A model generated the notes under the pieces. That model saw nothing but the letters and a program-made list of their open reading frames with translations, did not search any database and was not told the origin of the DNA. From the NCBI RefSeq assembly GCF_003597395.2, contig NC_133777.1:6752042-6816041 (forward strand): a stretch of DNA of 64,000 bases, in the 5' to 3' direction. This document shows, in pieces, positions 38,201 to 53,200 of the stretch. The translations under genes were made by a program, and so were the position numbers. This DNA is from Chelonoidis abingdonii. Taxonomy: Eukaryota; Chordata; Testudines; Testudinidae. The first letter of the stretch is position 1. Every line of letters begins with the position of its first letter.

Positions 38201-41200
38201 AACAGCAAAGAGTCCTGTGGCACCTTATAGACTGACAGAAGTATTGGAGCATGAACTTTCGTGGGTGAATACCCACTTCGTCAGATGCATGTTAGTTTAA
38301 GAAATCTTTGCAGTTCACTCTGATATTGTCTTGCTGGCAGAAGGCCCATGGTATTGAATGAACATGCACAGGTCCGGACTTTCATCCTGGGTGGAGGGTG
38401 TTGGAAGTTTCTAATTAATCTTTATTCAGAAACAGGCTGACTTTAAAATGTTTTGCTGGGTTTCATAATAAGGAAAGAGGGTGATAGATGGCTTTTGTAA
38501 CGGGAAATCATGCCTCGCTAATCTATTAGAATTCTTTGAGAGGGTCAACGAACATGTAGAAGGGTGATCCAGTGGATACAGTGTACTTAGACTTGCAGAA
38601 AGCCTTTGACAAGGCTCTGAATCAAAGCAAGCACTCATTGGATACGCTGGAAGGTCCTCTCCTGGATCAATAACTGGCTAAAAGATAGGAAACAAAGGGT
38701 AGGAATAAATGGTTAGTTTTCAGAATGGAGAGAGGTAAATAGTGGTGTCCCCCAGGGGTCTGTACTGGGACCAGTCCTATTTAACATATTCATAAATGAT
38801 CAGGAAAAAGGGGTAAACAGTGAGATGGCACAATTTGTAGATGATACAAACTTACTCAAGATAGTTAAGTCCCAGGCAGACTGTGAAGGGTTACAATGAG
38901 ATCTCACAAAACTGTGTGACCGGGCAACAAAATGTCAGGTGAAAATCAATGTTGATAAATTCAAAGCAGTGCACATTGGAAAACATAATCCAAACTAGAC
39001 CTATAAAATGATGGGGTCTAAATTAGCGGTTATCACTCAAGAAAGAGATCTTGGAGTCAGTGTGATAGTTCTCCGAAAACATCCACTCAATGTGCAGCAG
39101 CAGTCAAACAAGCTAACTGAATGTTAGGAACCAATTAGGAAAGGGATAGATAATAAGACAGAAAATATCATAATGCCTCTATATAAATCCATTGTACGCC
39201 CACACCTGGAATGCCGTGTGCTGATCTTGTGCTGCATCTCAAAAAAGATATATTTAGAACTGGAAAAGATACAGAGCAGGGCAACAAAAATGAGGGGTGT
39301 GGAACAGCTTCCATATGAGAAGAGATTAAAAAGACTGAGATTTTTTAGTTTTGGAAAAATGTGAAATAAGGTCTATAAAATCGTGCTGCTGTGGAGAAAG
39401 TAATCATGACTGGTGTGGGAAAGTAAATAAGGAAGTGTTATTTATCCTTCTCATAACACAAGAACTAGGGGTTACCAAATGAATTGAATTAATAGGGCAG
39501 CAGGTTTAAAACAAACAAAAGGAAGTATTTCTTCACACAACACAGTCAGCCTATGGAACTCCTTGCCAGGGGATGTTGTGAAGGCCAAAACCATAACAGG
39601 GTTCAAAAAAGAACTAGATACATTCATGGAGAATAGGTCCCTTAGCAGCTGTTAGCCAGGGTGGTTAGAGATGCAGTCCCATGCTCTGAGTGTCCCTAGC
39701 CTCTATTTGCCAGAAGCTGAGAGTGGAGGACAGCGGATGGATCACTTGATGATTATCTGCTCTGTTCATTCCCTCTGAAGCACGTGGCATTGGCCACTGT
39801 TGGAAGACAGGATACTAGGCTAGATGGACTACATTGATCTGACACAATATGGCCATTCTTATATTCTTAGATCTGCATGAGGGCAACCCTGGAGTGTAGG
39901 GAAGATCCATTTTTAGTGACTGTTAAGGCTTAGTCTGGGCTACAGACATACAGCTAGTGGAAACAAATGACCCTGCCCAGCCAGGCTTTTTCCTTTTAAT
40001 CAATCTATTTTAACTGAAGTGGTTTATTTTGTGCTTGGGGAGTGTCTTCCTGGGCATTGGCCCTGAGCAGCTGCTGAGTACTGGGGAGTGTTTAGACAAG
40101 GGGACGGACCCATGAGATGTTGGGAGAGATGAGGTTTGCAGAAGCACTGAATGTACTGTAGCGTGCTCCTTGGGCAGAGCTGTGCTAGGGTGCTGCTCTG
40201 CAAAGCAGGAAATGCTTGGGGAGGGGCGTGTACAGACGTTTTTTGGGTGATGGGGAGCTCCTAGATGGGAGCAAGACTTGTTAGTACTCAACTCTCCGGT
40301 CAGGGGTATTACCCTTCTGGCTCCAAGTTCTCCTAACTCATTTCTTCGGAAAATTCTGTCAAGTGGCAGTTGATGAAGGGAAACTGTATGCTTCCCTTCA
40401 TGCTGCTTACCCTGGATGTACTGGCCTCCATGTGCTGTAAGAGCAGATTAGTCAACACTATCCCTGCTGGAGCCCAAGAACACAACCTCTGTAATAGTTT
40501 CCTTTCTTCCTTCATAGCAACTGGGAGATCCCACCAGAAGACAAGGAAAGCTATCTTCACCCTCACAGACATGTCCTGGCTTTGTCTTGAACTTGACTGG
40601 CTCAGAGTGCATGTGTTTGATAGTCTCTCTTGTTTTATAACAGGTTTGAACGGTACAGATCAGGCCGTTTGGCACAAAGCGCCACTAATGGAGTAAGTAT
40701 CCAGTTCACCTTCTACAGGCGTGGTACACTCAGAGGAAACACACGCTGAGTGTCTGCGTTGTAACACTAGTTACAGTGAAGAACATTTCCATGACTGGTT
40801 GGTATTGAATGTACAAAATCCGGTGAAAGAGAGAGGCCTTTTGGGGCTTAGCTCTTACTATTGCACGGCTCCAAAGCTAAAGGGGGTGCAGAAACAGAAG
40901 GCAACTTAACTAATTCAGAGGTAATAGGGGAGATGTGTGAGTGGTTTTTCAAGGCTCTGTTGGCTGGGATAATACCATAAAAGCAAGCCAGATGTTGAGC
41001 CTATACTGCTTTTTGGGCAGTGACCCAGCAAGATAGATATCTTTTCTGTCTACTTGTGTTGCATTCATAGTCTAAAAGCCTAATTAAAATACTCCCGTTT
41101 GCAAAAGCTTTCCACAGAGGGCTGTTTTAGGAAGCATCCATCATTCTTCTTTTATAACAGAGACAAAATAATTGCTTGGCAGGATTATAACCTACCATCT

Positions 41201-44200
41201 TGACTGTCCCAACAGGTGCTGAGTGAAGTGACGGAGGATAATTTAATAGATCTGGGCCCTGGTTCCCCAGCTGTTGTAAGCCCAGTGGTGGGGAGCACAG
41301 CACCTCCAACTTCACTTTCCTCGCAACTCGCAGGGCTTGGTAAGTACATAGTTTTTAAAGGGCAGATCAGCATGGAACAGAAGCTACATACGACTAGTCC
41401 CTAGCCACTCTGTGGTGGGCCTACATTTGGGTCACTGGGCTAACAAGTGCCTGGATTTTGTTTGGGGTGGTAGTTACTGATAGCAGCCTAGTGACATTCA
41501 GAAGAGCTGTGGGTAAAAAGCATTGTCCAGTGGTTAGAAAAGGAGACGGATATGGGCTTTAGTCTGTCACCGATTCACTCTGTAACCTTGGACTATTCAC
41601 TTAACCTCTGTGCTTCCATTTTCCTATCTGTAAAGCCAGGATATTACTCATTTACTTGCTCCAAACGGGTTTGAGACTTAGAAGCTCTTTTACAAACTTT
41701 AATAGAAATCCTCAGATGAATGGTTCTCTCCAAGCACGAAATCTTGTGTTTTAAACTAAATGAGAGGACTCTTGACCTGGTCATTCCATTTGACCTCTGC
41801 ATTGGAGTCCCAACCAATTTAACAATGGAGAGAAGCATAGGGCTAAGAACTACAGCTGAGAAGACTGGAATCCTTGCGCAAAATAGTTGTCCTCTTCTGA
41901 ACCTTAAACAGTACTGAACCTTACTGAACTGTAAATATTTCAGTGTGAGCATTTTTCAACAAAGAGAAATGCCAACATTTGGAACTTAGTGTTCTGTATT
42001 AATGCAAGGGACATTGGGGTTTAAAACCAATTAAAATATAAAATTTGTAAAACATAGTGAAAAGATTAAAAAACAAACACACCCCAAATCGTCACTGATA
42101 AAGTTAGCAGATGACACAAATGTTGGGGGAGTGTTAAATTAAGAGGACAGGTCACAAATACAGAGCGATTTGGATCACTTGGTGCAAGCAAACAATATGC
42201 ATTTTAATATGGCCAAATGTAAAGTCATACATCTAGGAACAAAGAATGGGGAGGACGGGGCACTCTCTTCTGGGAAGCAGTGACTCTTCAAAATACTTGG
42301 GGTCACAGTGGATAATCAGATGAACATGTATGATGCTGCAGCCAAAAGGGATAATGTGATCCTTGGATTTATAAACAGCGGAATATCGAGTAGGGTTAAG
42401 GAGGGTTATGTTACTACTTTGTTTGGCACTGGTGTAACTGCTCCTGGAATACTGTGTCCAGTTCTGCTGTCCACAATTCAAGAAGGATGTAGGTAAATGC
42501 ACACTGAAAATAATGCACACATTTTTAACAGGCTAATTAACCACTGGAACAACTTAACAAGAGTTGTGGCAGATTTCACCATCACTGGCAATTTTTAAAT
42601 CGAGATTGGATGCTTTTTCAAGAGAGAGGCTCTAGTTCAAACAGGGAATTAATTCTGGAAAGTCCTTTGCCCTGTGTTACACAGGCGGTCAGACTAGATG
42701 TCACAGGAGTCCATTCTGGCTTTATCATCTGTGAATCTATGAAAATTGTTTAAAATTAGCTATGTGGTTGTGATTGCTCCCTTATCACTGACAGAACCAT
42801 GTGAAACCAATTGAATCTCAGTGCAAATTCATAATACAGAAAAATGCAAATGATTTTCTCTCATTCCATTAACTTTCTTCATCTCCTCACTTTCCTGCGT
42901 TTGTTTTTCCTCATTCTCTCCCTGCCTGGGTTCTCAGAAACATAATGAAACTGGGGGATGGGAGGAGAGAAAGCAGCTTTGTACTACTTAGGTGGTATAG
43001 TCTATATCGTAGTTCTTGAGAGATGAGAAATCTCTCTCTATGCTACTCAGAGTAAAAACTCTGCTAGCAGCTACCATGTATAAACAGGACTGTGGCTAGT
43101 ACAGTTTCAACCCTCTTGTGGACTGGGCCCAGAGGATGTCTCCTACACACTTCATCAGTGCAACATAATGATTCATCTACTTTTAACTGTAACTAACTGA
43201 TGATTTCCTGTGTATCCTAGGTATTCCTGATTGGTACTTGATCACAGTTCACTGTTCTATTGGTCCCTTATGCTCTGTACTCTGTTGTGGTGGTGTTGTT
43301 TTTTGTTGCTGTAGACTTGGGCACAGACAGCGTCAGTGGAACACTCAGCTCCCTTCAACACTGTAACCCTCGAGATGACTTTGACATGTTTGCACAGACA
43401 AGAGGCAGTTCCTTGGCTGACCAACGGAAGAGGTAAATTAGCATTTGGTTTTAATGCTCTTTATTCCTAGGGAACAAAAATGTGAGGCCTCTTCAGATCA
43501 AAGTGATTTTATAGCTCAAATTATGTGGATTTTCGTCCTCTGACTTTACTTAATCTAAATTTTTTTCTGCTGGATTTCATCGGATTATTTGGGTAGGTGG
43601 AGATGTTGTTTTTATAGGCTAAGGTCCACTGTAGATTGGTTCAGTAATTTCAGGTGCCATCTCATTTCACCTCTAATTTTCAAGTCACCTAGAAACTTAG
43701 GAATTAAGTCACTTAAATTATTTTTCTACACAGTGGCGGTGTGGGAATTAACCTCCCCTAAATAACCCTGAAGGTATCAGAGCATAAGAGTCAACTTTGG
43801 GAGACTAGCAGTGGCTTAGGGTAAGTCTGTACTGCAGTTAAAAACTCATTGCTGGCCCATGCCACCTGCGTTGGGCTCAGGCTGGGGTGCTATTTATTTG
43901 CAGTGTAGATATCCACAATCAGCCTGGAGCCCAGGCTCTAGGGGCTGGCAAGATTGGAGGTTCCCAGAGCTCAGGCTGCAGCCAAACTGGAACGCCTGCA
44001 CTGCAATTAAATAGTCCCGCAGCCTGAGCCCCGCAAGCCCAAATCAGCTGGCACGGGCCAGCTGCAGTGTCTAATTGCAGTGTAGACATGCCTTTAGAGT
44101 CTGTCACCTATAGGTCATCGCTTGAGAACTGAATTACCATCTCACACTTAGGGCTGGTTCCTGCTGCTCCAGATGAAGGTATGTTGGCTGGGCACCATGA

Positions 44201-47200
44201 AGAAGCTCCCACTCTCTATCTAGTCTGTAGAAAACAAGACTTCAGCCTCCAGGGCTGCAGATCAGGCACCTTTCCAGGCACTAAATAGGCATGAATATTT
44301 TTAATGGAAAAGGAACCCACGTTCTTCTTCTGAGAGCTTTTGATCTCTCTCAAGTGAGGCTCATTAAGAGGACTGTCAAGTATTTTTGTTCCACGTAACC
44401 CTTCTCTAGGGCTCTCCCTGGTTTCAAATTCGAGGAGATACAGGTAGTATCAGAGATTGGAAGCGAGTCCAGCTATCACAGTTGGAACAGCACCAATATC
44501 CTGCAGTGACAGGCACCTTAGAAATGCAGCTAGATAGCATCCCATGCACCTTAATTACCTTTCTGAGCTAGTAACTACCCACTGCATTATATTTGTGCCT
44601 ATTTTCTCAAAAAAATAATACTTGTCAGGCAGAGACCAGGCCTGGAAAATCACAGCTATGAAGTTACAACTCAAAGGTCCTTAAGAGCAGGAGGGCTTAA
44701 GCAGCCATAAATACAGATGTCCATGCTACTCCAGCTGTAGCAGAACTATATTTGATCAGCTGAGCATTTTAATTTAGAGTTGCTAAATTAGTACTAAGGG
44801 TTTCTGAATTCACACTGAGGTGCTAAGCCTGGGGTAAATACATAATAGTGGGATCTAAATCCAGATCCCTTACATGGTTTCTATTATGCCTGTTGTACTA
44901 AATGAAACATGAAACTGCTCTTCTCAGCCTGCAACTCCATCTCCGTTGTATGGGAAGTAATGGAGCAAAGAGCACACTGAAATCCATCATTTCAGAAGGG
45001 AGGATTATTGTACCTTCATTAGCTCTTATGCTGTTAAAATAGAGTGAAGCAACTCCCTAGACACTTGGCTGTAGCTTATTCTGCTGCAGAAACAAGGCAG
45101 AGAGGTACCACAAGGACTCCTCATTGTTAAGGCAGAGATTGTGGATCACAGGCCCTCAGGCTGTTAGAAGCAGGCATGCCAGGGAGAAGTGTTTCACCAA
45201 GTCAGGCACGTAGCACCACCCAGTGGCTAATTTACAGGTGGATGCTGGTATCTGCTTGAGAGAGTCGATTTACTAGCCCTTGTGCTTGAAGTGCTGGGTA
45301 GTGCTCCCTTAACTTAATAACTGTGGTTATGATCCTTTTCAATAGCAATTTTGCTTATCTTTTTAAATACCCAGTAAACAGGCAGCGGATCTGGTGAACT
45401 GAGCTAGTGGGTTTTCCTGCATCTTTGTTTCCTTATACCACTTGTTGATTACTAAGGCCACCTCCATCATGACCTCCCCATAACTGGTAGGACCTTCTTC
45501 CCTACCCATTGTCTGATGAGGTCATATCTCCCCTTCCCTCCACTGGCTCCCCCTTCACATCACATTCAAACTTCTTGTCACTATCTTTTAAGGCTTCATA
45601 GAAACTTAAGTACTTTCTATCCAGTCCCAGCATTTTGTGCCTCCCTGCTCTACCATTGATGACAGCTTCCAAGCCCCATGTGCCTGCTTCTTCCCAATCA
45701 CCTTCAGGCATTCTTCTGTGCTGTCCTGTGCATTTGGAATGCCCTTTCTGAGCTGACCTCCAAAGCCACCTGAAGGCTCACTTCTACCATGATAACTGTA
45801 AGAAACTTGCTGATTTAAATCTCATTCTGTCTCAACCGCCGCCCCCAGCCCCAAAATAAACCTGTTTGCTCCATTGTGCTATACCCTAGCCTTCAGTGAG
45901 TAACTTGGTAGTCATATTTGATGTCTGTCCTGCCTCCCCTCTCGCTCCCTACTCTCTCTCTCTTACACATCACATGTTGCGTCATATCTGAAATCCATTT
46001 GTAATCTCCTCAGGTCAGAGAATGTATTTCTGTCTGTACTGAGAGGCACCTACTGCACTCATAAACATGATATGCTCCATGCTAGTCTCAAATAAAACAG
46101 AAAGCAGACTAGTAGATCAGTGCCCAATGCATTTGTCCTGGCATTCAGTGACAGCTGGATTTGCATTGGTTCTGTTTGTTCCTTTGTTTCAGTGTGACAT
46201 ATGAGGATCCACAGGCTGTCAAAGGACTGGCATCTGCTCTGGATGTTCGAAAACAGAACACAGGAGGGGTACGTCATTGCTCTTAAATTAGTGCCCGCTG
46301 AAACAAGCACTCCAGCACAAAGCTGGGAGCGTGACATGTAATGCTGATCTGTCTCTGGGTTAAACTTTTCATTTGGTATCCCACCAATAATTCGGAAGAT
46401 AGCATTGTCCAGTGCGTTTAGTGTGGATGCCAGTGAGGGCCATTTTGAAAGAAATATCAAAAGAGCACGTACTTGCTTTGTAACCATTCCTGAGGAGAAA
46501 CTTAGTGTAATCAGCATAGTGGATGAATGCTTCTGTAATCTTGCAGTCTGCCTGGAAGTCTAGCTTTCAGGAAGGAGCTGCTGCAGAATTGAGTGTGGGT
46601 AACCTTCTATGAACGCTGATTAACTGTGAAAGTTAAGATAGTAGTTGTTCAGAAGGAACACAATCTGTCTGAAGTCATAACAAACTAGATAGTGGTGACT
46701 TAGAGCGAGAGATCATGCTGAGGATGCCTTTAACTCCTTTGGCCAGCCCTATCTAGAGATGTGAGCTGAGTAAGGAGCAAGTGAAATGCTCAGATATTCC
46801 CTTAACCCCTTTTTACCTTTGTACTCTCATAGTTGTCAGTATAAGTCTCGTGATGGCTGAAAGAGTTCAGAGCCTCCTCCTAACCTGGCTCTGTATTGAC
46901 CACTAGGGAGCACGGCAGAGCCAACGCAGCACACATCCTTCTCCATCAGCTGAGTTGGATCTCCCCATCCCATGTTGATCCCTTCTCGATTCTCTCTCTT
47001 GCTGGCAGGTTGCAATACTTTCTGAGGCATCTGGCCAGCCCAGCGAACTTTCACTCTGAGCCAGTGAGAAATGGGAATGAATGTTGGTGGGTGAGTCAGG
47101 CCAGGTGTGTCCAGCTGCCACTTAAACTATTGAGAACAGAATCTTTAATCCCTTCTTTGCTGCTGGCTAACTTTGGAATTACCAATGGTGAGTGCTGATG

Positions 47201-50200
47201 TGAGACCCAAGCCCTTGGCAATGGGGGCTCTATTCCACTGGTGGCTAAGGGGTTAGTTAGTATCCTTATTCATTAGCTATCTTGTTCTTATTTTATACCT
47301 GCTTCAGGCACTTCTGCCACCTGTCACTCACACCAGCGTAGTTGTTACTCTGCCTGAAACGTTGTCAATTCAAAGGATCATGTCTGAACTAATCTGACTG
47401 GTCAAAATATTTGAAAGCAGTCACTCTCCTGGACTATTGAACTTGGGGCTGTGGGATGTCATAACAGCTCAGATCTTCACCCTCTTTTCAAAGGTTCCAA
47501 TGACTGTACCATGTAGTCAAAATAGCCCATTTTATGATTGGTTAACATGGGCACTGCTTGTCTGGGAGGAAACGTAAACTCTGAATAGCTGGGAAACAAA
47601 ATACATTTTACAAAATGATGTAAGGCTGTTGGGCACTGCTACGTAGAGGTGATAAAAATGCTAATAACATCTAAAAGTTATCAACCCCTGTTGGTGTAAT
47701 AAGAGTAAAGTGTTGGTAGCTTCTTGTTCTCTATAAACTAATTTGTGGTTTAATTAGGACAGAAGGCTTAACTGAAGGATATTTCACGTATAGGGCATCC
47801 AGGGAGGGGCCAAAGCCTATTAGAGCACATTCTTCTCATTAATGACGTTTTCTTACGTTAAAATTCTTCTCATCAAACTGAAGTAGTTCAGTCGTTCTCA
47901 AATGGTGGTCCATGGAGAGATGGTTGATCATAGCCAGTTGACTATCCTCGTTTCCAGCTGCTAAATCATATGATGACAGCTAAAAATATACTACTTTTAC
48001 CTTTCCATGTTGGGAATTGCTGTAGTTGCCAGTGAGATGTTGCAGGATGGCAACTGGGAAGGGCAGTGCCCATGAGATAATCTTTGTTATCCACGCTGTG
48101 GAGAAGTTGAGAAGATGGAGTGTTCCCACCCCGTGATAGTTCTCCAGCCCAGCTCCTGAAATGAGATGTTATGGTTTTGGTCCCCTTAAACTGTGAAGAC
48201 CTTAAAGATGTGCCTTTTGAAAGACTGCCAAAACATTTCATCCAGCTTGGATTATTTGCTCTCCCCTGGCCACTATCATCATGTCCTTCATAAGGTTGGC
48301 ATTGCCAGACTAAGCCTGGACAGTCTGTCTGGAGACCAAGAAAAATTGGAGGAGAAATGATGTTTGCTGTGAATTATAACCTCCAAAAAGGGAAGTTCCA
48401 GAATGTCTTAAACTTAGGGATTTTTGTGAGGTCCAACAGATTTCTGTGTCGTCTCGTCTACAACCTGACGACTTTTAAGAAAAATAGAAACATCGGCCTC
48501 ACTTAGAAATGGTTAGTTCTCTCACCTACTCAAAGGAAGGCAAGAGGCCAGGACTGCTGTTCCTGATGTACAGATCGCACAGAAGGGTGACAGAAGCGGG
48601 TGGTGTCTTCAAGTGGGTATTACCAGAAAGAACCCTGTGTGTAGTATATGCGTCTATTTTACTGCTGCTGTATTATTACCTTATCACGGGTGTTGCTGTG
48701 GTTTCTTTCTTTATGGACGTTTCTGCTCTCAACACAGAGGAGAGGTAAAGGTGGGAGCTCAGACATGGAGCCCATAGACAAGTGGCTAATTACACAAGGA
48801 ATGGTGAGGATTTCACCAATTAAAATGAACCCTGTTCCCCACTCCCGTTCCTTCTGTAGAATAACCATCCTGTGTTTACCTCTCCCACAACCTGCTGAAC
48901 TACCCCAAATCAGACAGTACAAGGATTTTATTCCCCACCTGTATAATTGTCTAGGGGATGGGGAAAGATTAATATTCAGGGGGTAGGTCTCCCAAAATTC
49001 ATTTTTATATTGCCCAGAGACCTGCAGCCCCATAAGTCTCTTGTTGGCCCCAGGTGTAACAGTTTCTACTGTCCATATTCACCTTCAAAACAGGGCTGGG
49101 GATCCTGTTAGTTCCTTTTACTGTCTCGATTTATATATGCAGTATCCACTTTTCAAGCATAAACACAAGCTCTGTATATTTAATTCAGCGATGGATCGTC
49201 ATCTAGGCTCCTTTTTGAACTCCTTTAATAGCAGCCCACTCCTGTGGCACTTAACTTCATGTGCTGAGCTCACCATGGAGTTTAAGGAATCAAACCTAAT
49301 TGGACTGAGTAGCATAGGAGAAGGGTACTTCTCTGTGTTCTTCTCTTTTTCTGCTTATTCTAAAACAAGGGAACCTGAGTGTGCTAGCTGGATTAATATG
49401 TTCCATTGGTACTGGCAAATGTCTCATTAAGGAATATTTCCTGCATTAAGGCTTTCAGGATTGGACTTTATTGGGAGGACCTGGTGCAGTGTTTCCAACT
49501 CTGGCAGTTTTATTGTGAGTCTGGTGATACTGGTGTTTTACTTTAAGCATCATGTCTTGGAGACAGCTGAGCAGTTGAGAATCTCAGCATTCATTTAAAT
49601 AATAGTTCTGTGCTCTGATGCTTATGATGAAAAGTTTGAAAGTGTGACCTGAGTGCACCTTAAAGGCTCAGAAACCAGAGGGAAATAGAGAGAACCCAAC
49701 AACTGTTTTAAAATAACTCATTTTTAAGTCAGTCTTGATTCCGGGTGGGAGGAGAGGGACTGAGTCATTTTTTAATGTTTGAGGTTGCAATACTGTTGTG
49801 ACCTTCTTTCAGATATAAACACACACATCTTTAGGAGGAGTGGTCAAAGTCCTGACATGAGACTTATTGCAGGTTTGCAGGTATGTGTTTGGCTTAGATT
49901 TTTTTTTTCAGAGGGGCGAGTGGAAAGAAGGGGGATTTGTTTTGGAAGCGAGCTGAGGCTTTTTACTATTAAACTTTAGGGCTGGGACTATCAAAAGAGC
50001 TTACAGGGGCTGGGTATCCAATTCCTACTGAAATTCAGTGGGGCACCAAACTCCTGGAGGGGCATTTGAAGATCCAAGCCTAAAGGGGACATATTGGGAG
50101 AAAAATTTAAGGTCTGGAAAGTAAAGGGTGTAGGGCATCAAAACACATCAATTAAATGAAATTGATGGATGCTAAATGGAAGAATATAACACAAGCCCAG

Positions 50201-53200
50201 GATTTTAAGTGAGGTGTGTGAAACTGCATGTTGCCTAAAACATGCATGCCAGTGCCCAGTGGAAACACAGCAATCGGATATTTGGGTATTTACATAGCCA
50301 GTAAGTTGCCTGACTTGGTCCCATTCATTTGCAAGTGCCTGAGTGCATGCTGGGTTCTGTGTGTGTGTCAGGGGCACACTATGTGCCCAGCTGTGTGCAC
50401 CTAACTTTGAAATGGAACTCTGGTTCCCAGTGTTTGTCAGACCCACAATTACTAATATAAGCTTGAAAGAGCCATAAAAGGAATGGAACCTGCTTCTCCA
50501 CTGATGCCTTTGGAAGCAGTTCCCTGAGACGCTGGCTGGTCTGTGGAGCTGTAGCAGCCACTGATGATCTATTCCATTTTGTTTGAGGCTCATCCATTAT
50601 GAATAATCCTGTGATTGAGTTAGTTCCCCATGTTTGCTCTTCCACTGTTTACAAGTGCAGGGAAGCATGAAATTGGTGCCCCTGCTGTTCAGTCCACTCA
50701 GGCCGCTGCCTTATTAAAAACTCAAACACAATATCTGCTTATTGGCTTGTGGTTATTCAGCCTGGAAAAAAGGATACTGCAGCATTCATGGAGGGACACA
50801 AGTTTGGGGGGGATCTGGCTGCCCTAGTATGAACAAGGTGCCAGTTACTGCCCTCACAAGGTGCTCACCCTTGTTCGTATTATATCCGTACAATAAAACA
50901 GGACTAACAATTAACTCTGTTTCTCTCAACCAGCTGTCGTTCTTAACCATATTTATTAATCCCACTTCGTAGTATTTACAGTGTAAATGGAATAACTAGC
51001 ATCCTAGTCCTGAACTGCTCTGTGTTCAAATTCTTTGGAAACTTTTTGTACTGTTGAGATATGGAAAAGAGGGATGATATTGACACACCTCTCAATTGTG
51101 TCTGTGTAATGTTAGGGATGTTAAAGGGGAGGTTTTTAAAAAGCTGCCAGAGCATCATTTAAACTTTTCATGAACCGCCACTTGGGGTTGCCTTTTTTCC
51201 AAACTGTGACAGCCTTAATTTAGGTTTTGTTCCTTCTCCCCCTCTGTCCCCCACCCTCTTTGTGCCATCCCCCAGCACCATACCCACATGCATAAGTTCA
51301 CTCTAGGACTCTGTGCACACTGTTCTAGTGAACTTTCCACTATTTTCTCCTGCTTATGGTGCTAGCCCATTGGGGGCACCAGGCAGGAATATTTTGGGGA
51401 GCCACCCACGCAACACATACTTGAGCTGCTTGGGGTCCTAAGCATTTGCTTAGTCTGCTTACACCTAGCGCTGGCTCTGACTAAAGGTAGGGCAACAATA
51501 CTTTAGTGCACGTAGTTCCAGTGTGTGTGTCCTATATTTGAACAGCTGCCAAAGTGTAATGAAGATGTTGGTTTGTCTGAGTTATCTACACGTTACCTAG
51601 CAGCATGCCAGCCAGGTGCCTGTTACGTAAGTCAAAAGCTTACATCGCATAAGCCACCCGCTCTACTTTACAACTCAAAACCACCACTGTTGCCAGCAGG
51701 TCAGTAGCCAAATTGTTTGGGTTAAAAAACCAAACCAGAATTCACCTAAAGCTAAAACAAACTGCTCTCCGCAGCGCGTGCTAAAAGACACGTAGCTGGC
51801 AGGGGAAGGGACGAGGTAGGAAAATAAAACTTTTGGTGAAAATAGCTTCAAACGTGCCCAGATGAACTCCCTCAGCCAGAGTTTTTGGAGATCTTTATTT
51901 CCCTTAGTGGAAGGATCCCTTTCCCCGTCCTCAGTGCACGCAGGGCCAGTTGAGTCACTTCCTTCTGAAGACAATGTCAAGCTCATTGTCTGTCATTTCA
52001 CTGTCACCTTTCCAGGGATTCTGTAAAGCGCTTCCTACAATGTTCTGAAAGGGCTAATTCCCTGTACTCATGATGGCTTCAACTGCCTGGGCTTGCCCGA
52101 CCCGTAAGAGGTTGCATCTTATTTACAACGGCTCATGCATAACAGGCTGTGTTAGTGAACATACATGAGTTAAAACCTCCACTGCAGTATATGCAGTAAA
52201 CACACACAGTTACAAGTTGCAGACAATCAAGTAGCCAATTAAATTGTTTAACATTAGGATACACTTTAGCTGCGTGAAGGTCACTGCAGCCTTAAAAAGA
52301 CAAGATTGAAGGATTCCTCTGAAATAGGTGTCATCACACGTGCCTTAGAGCTCTGCTGCTACCATAATATATCATACGAAGAATTTTTGATCACCAAGCG
52401 AGGGAAGAAATGAATAGCAGCTAAGCAAGTATTGATGTCAGTTGTATTAAATATCCAGAAAGGAATAGAATTAGCTAAGCTTGTACAAGGCTGTAGTCTA
52501 GCGACAAGTAGTATGAACCTTGTTGGACAGACATTCTAAGAGCATTAATGAGTTCACCTAGAGACTCGAGGTGTCATTTCATACCTGCTTCTTTTCCAGT
52601 GGGATCCTATTGAGTAGAAACATAATTTATATTGTTAACAACACTGCAGGGCCTTTTTAAGGGTAGAATATTGGATGTTATCAGCACTAAGGAAATGGTT
52701 TGGCAGTATTTCTTTGGTGGGGTCTTTATTGCTGATGAAACCACAAACAAAAACTGCCATTAAATAATGGTGTCTAACTTTAATTCCAAGTTTCCTTGGA
52801 TTTTATGGGTTGAAGGTTCATCCTCTGTTCTCTTACCCTTCCTTTTTCATCTTTCCTGATTGTCCAAGTGATCTCACTAATTTTGGAAAAACCCTACAAA
52901 ATCGCAAAGAAATCTTAACAATCCGTCCTTAGTTTTTGAACTGAAGTCTATTCTTAATGTTGCTTGATTGTTTTATAGGTTAATTCCCATTTTCTGTTTA
53001 TATGTAGACTTTAAAACAAAACATCATAGGGGCCACATAAATACATGAGAAAGCGAGACAGTAGTTTAAAACTCCAAGGATGGTTTTTAAATTGCCGCTG
53101 GCTGAATAATTGCACGGCTGGGGCTCGTGTCTGAAGTCAGTAATCTCCACAGCTATTAAACCAACTAGTCAGCTCTGCAAGACACAACTTGTTCGTGGAG

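Larger units (their letters stand above)
36851..40643 (+). other. TOM1L2: TOM1L2 intron 8
   Basis: A 3.8-kb phase-2 intron. 36851-38150 shows nothing recognisable apart from a short frame open from exon 8. Then come a short interspersed repeat (38163-38289) and a long CR1 (38485-39872). The rest appears unique. Confidence 0.9.
41340..43314 (+). other. TOM1L2: TOM1L2 intron 10
   Basis: A 1.98-kb phase-1 intron carrying a MIR and a CR1. 42745-43314 has no recognised element. Confidence 0.9.
43433..46192 (+). other. TOM1L2: TOM1L2 intron 11
   Basis: A 2.76-kb phase-2 intron with a palindromic MITE and a probable LINE remnant. 44110-45440 has no recognised element. Confidence 0.9.

Noticed and set aside
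39173..39364. Frame reading [11 protein letters not shown] and [11 protein letters not shown]
   Set aside because: It is the C-terminal reverse-transcriptase region of a dead CR1 LINE and not a host gene.
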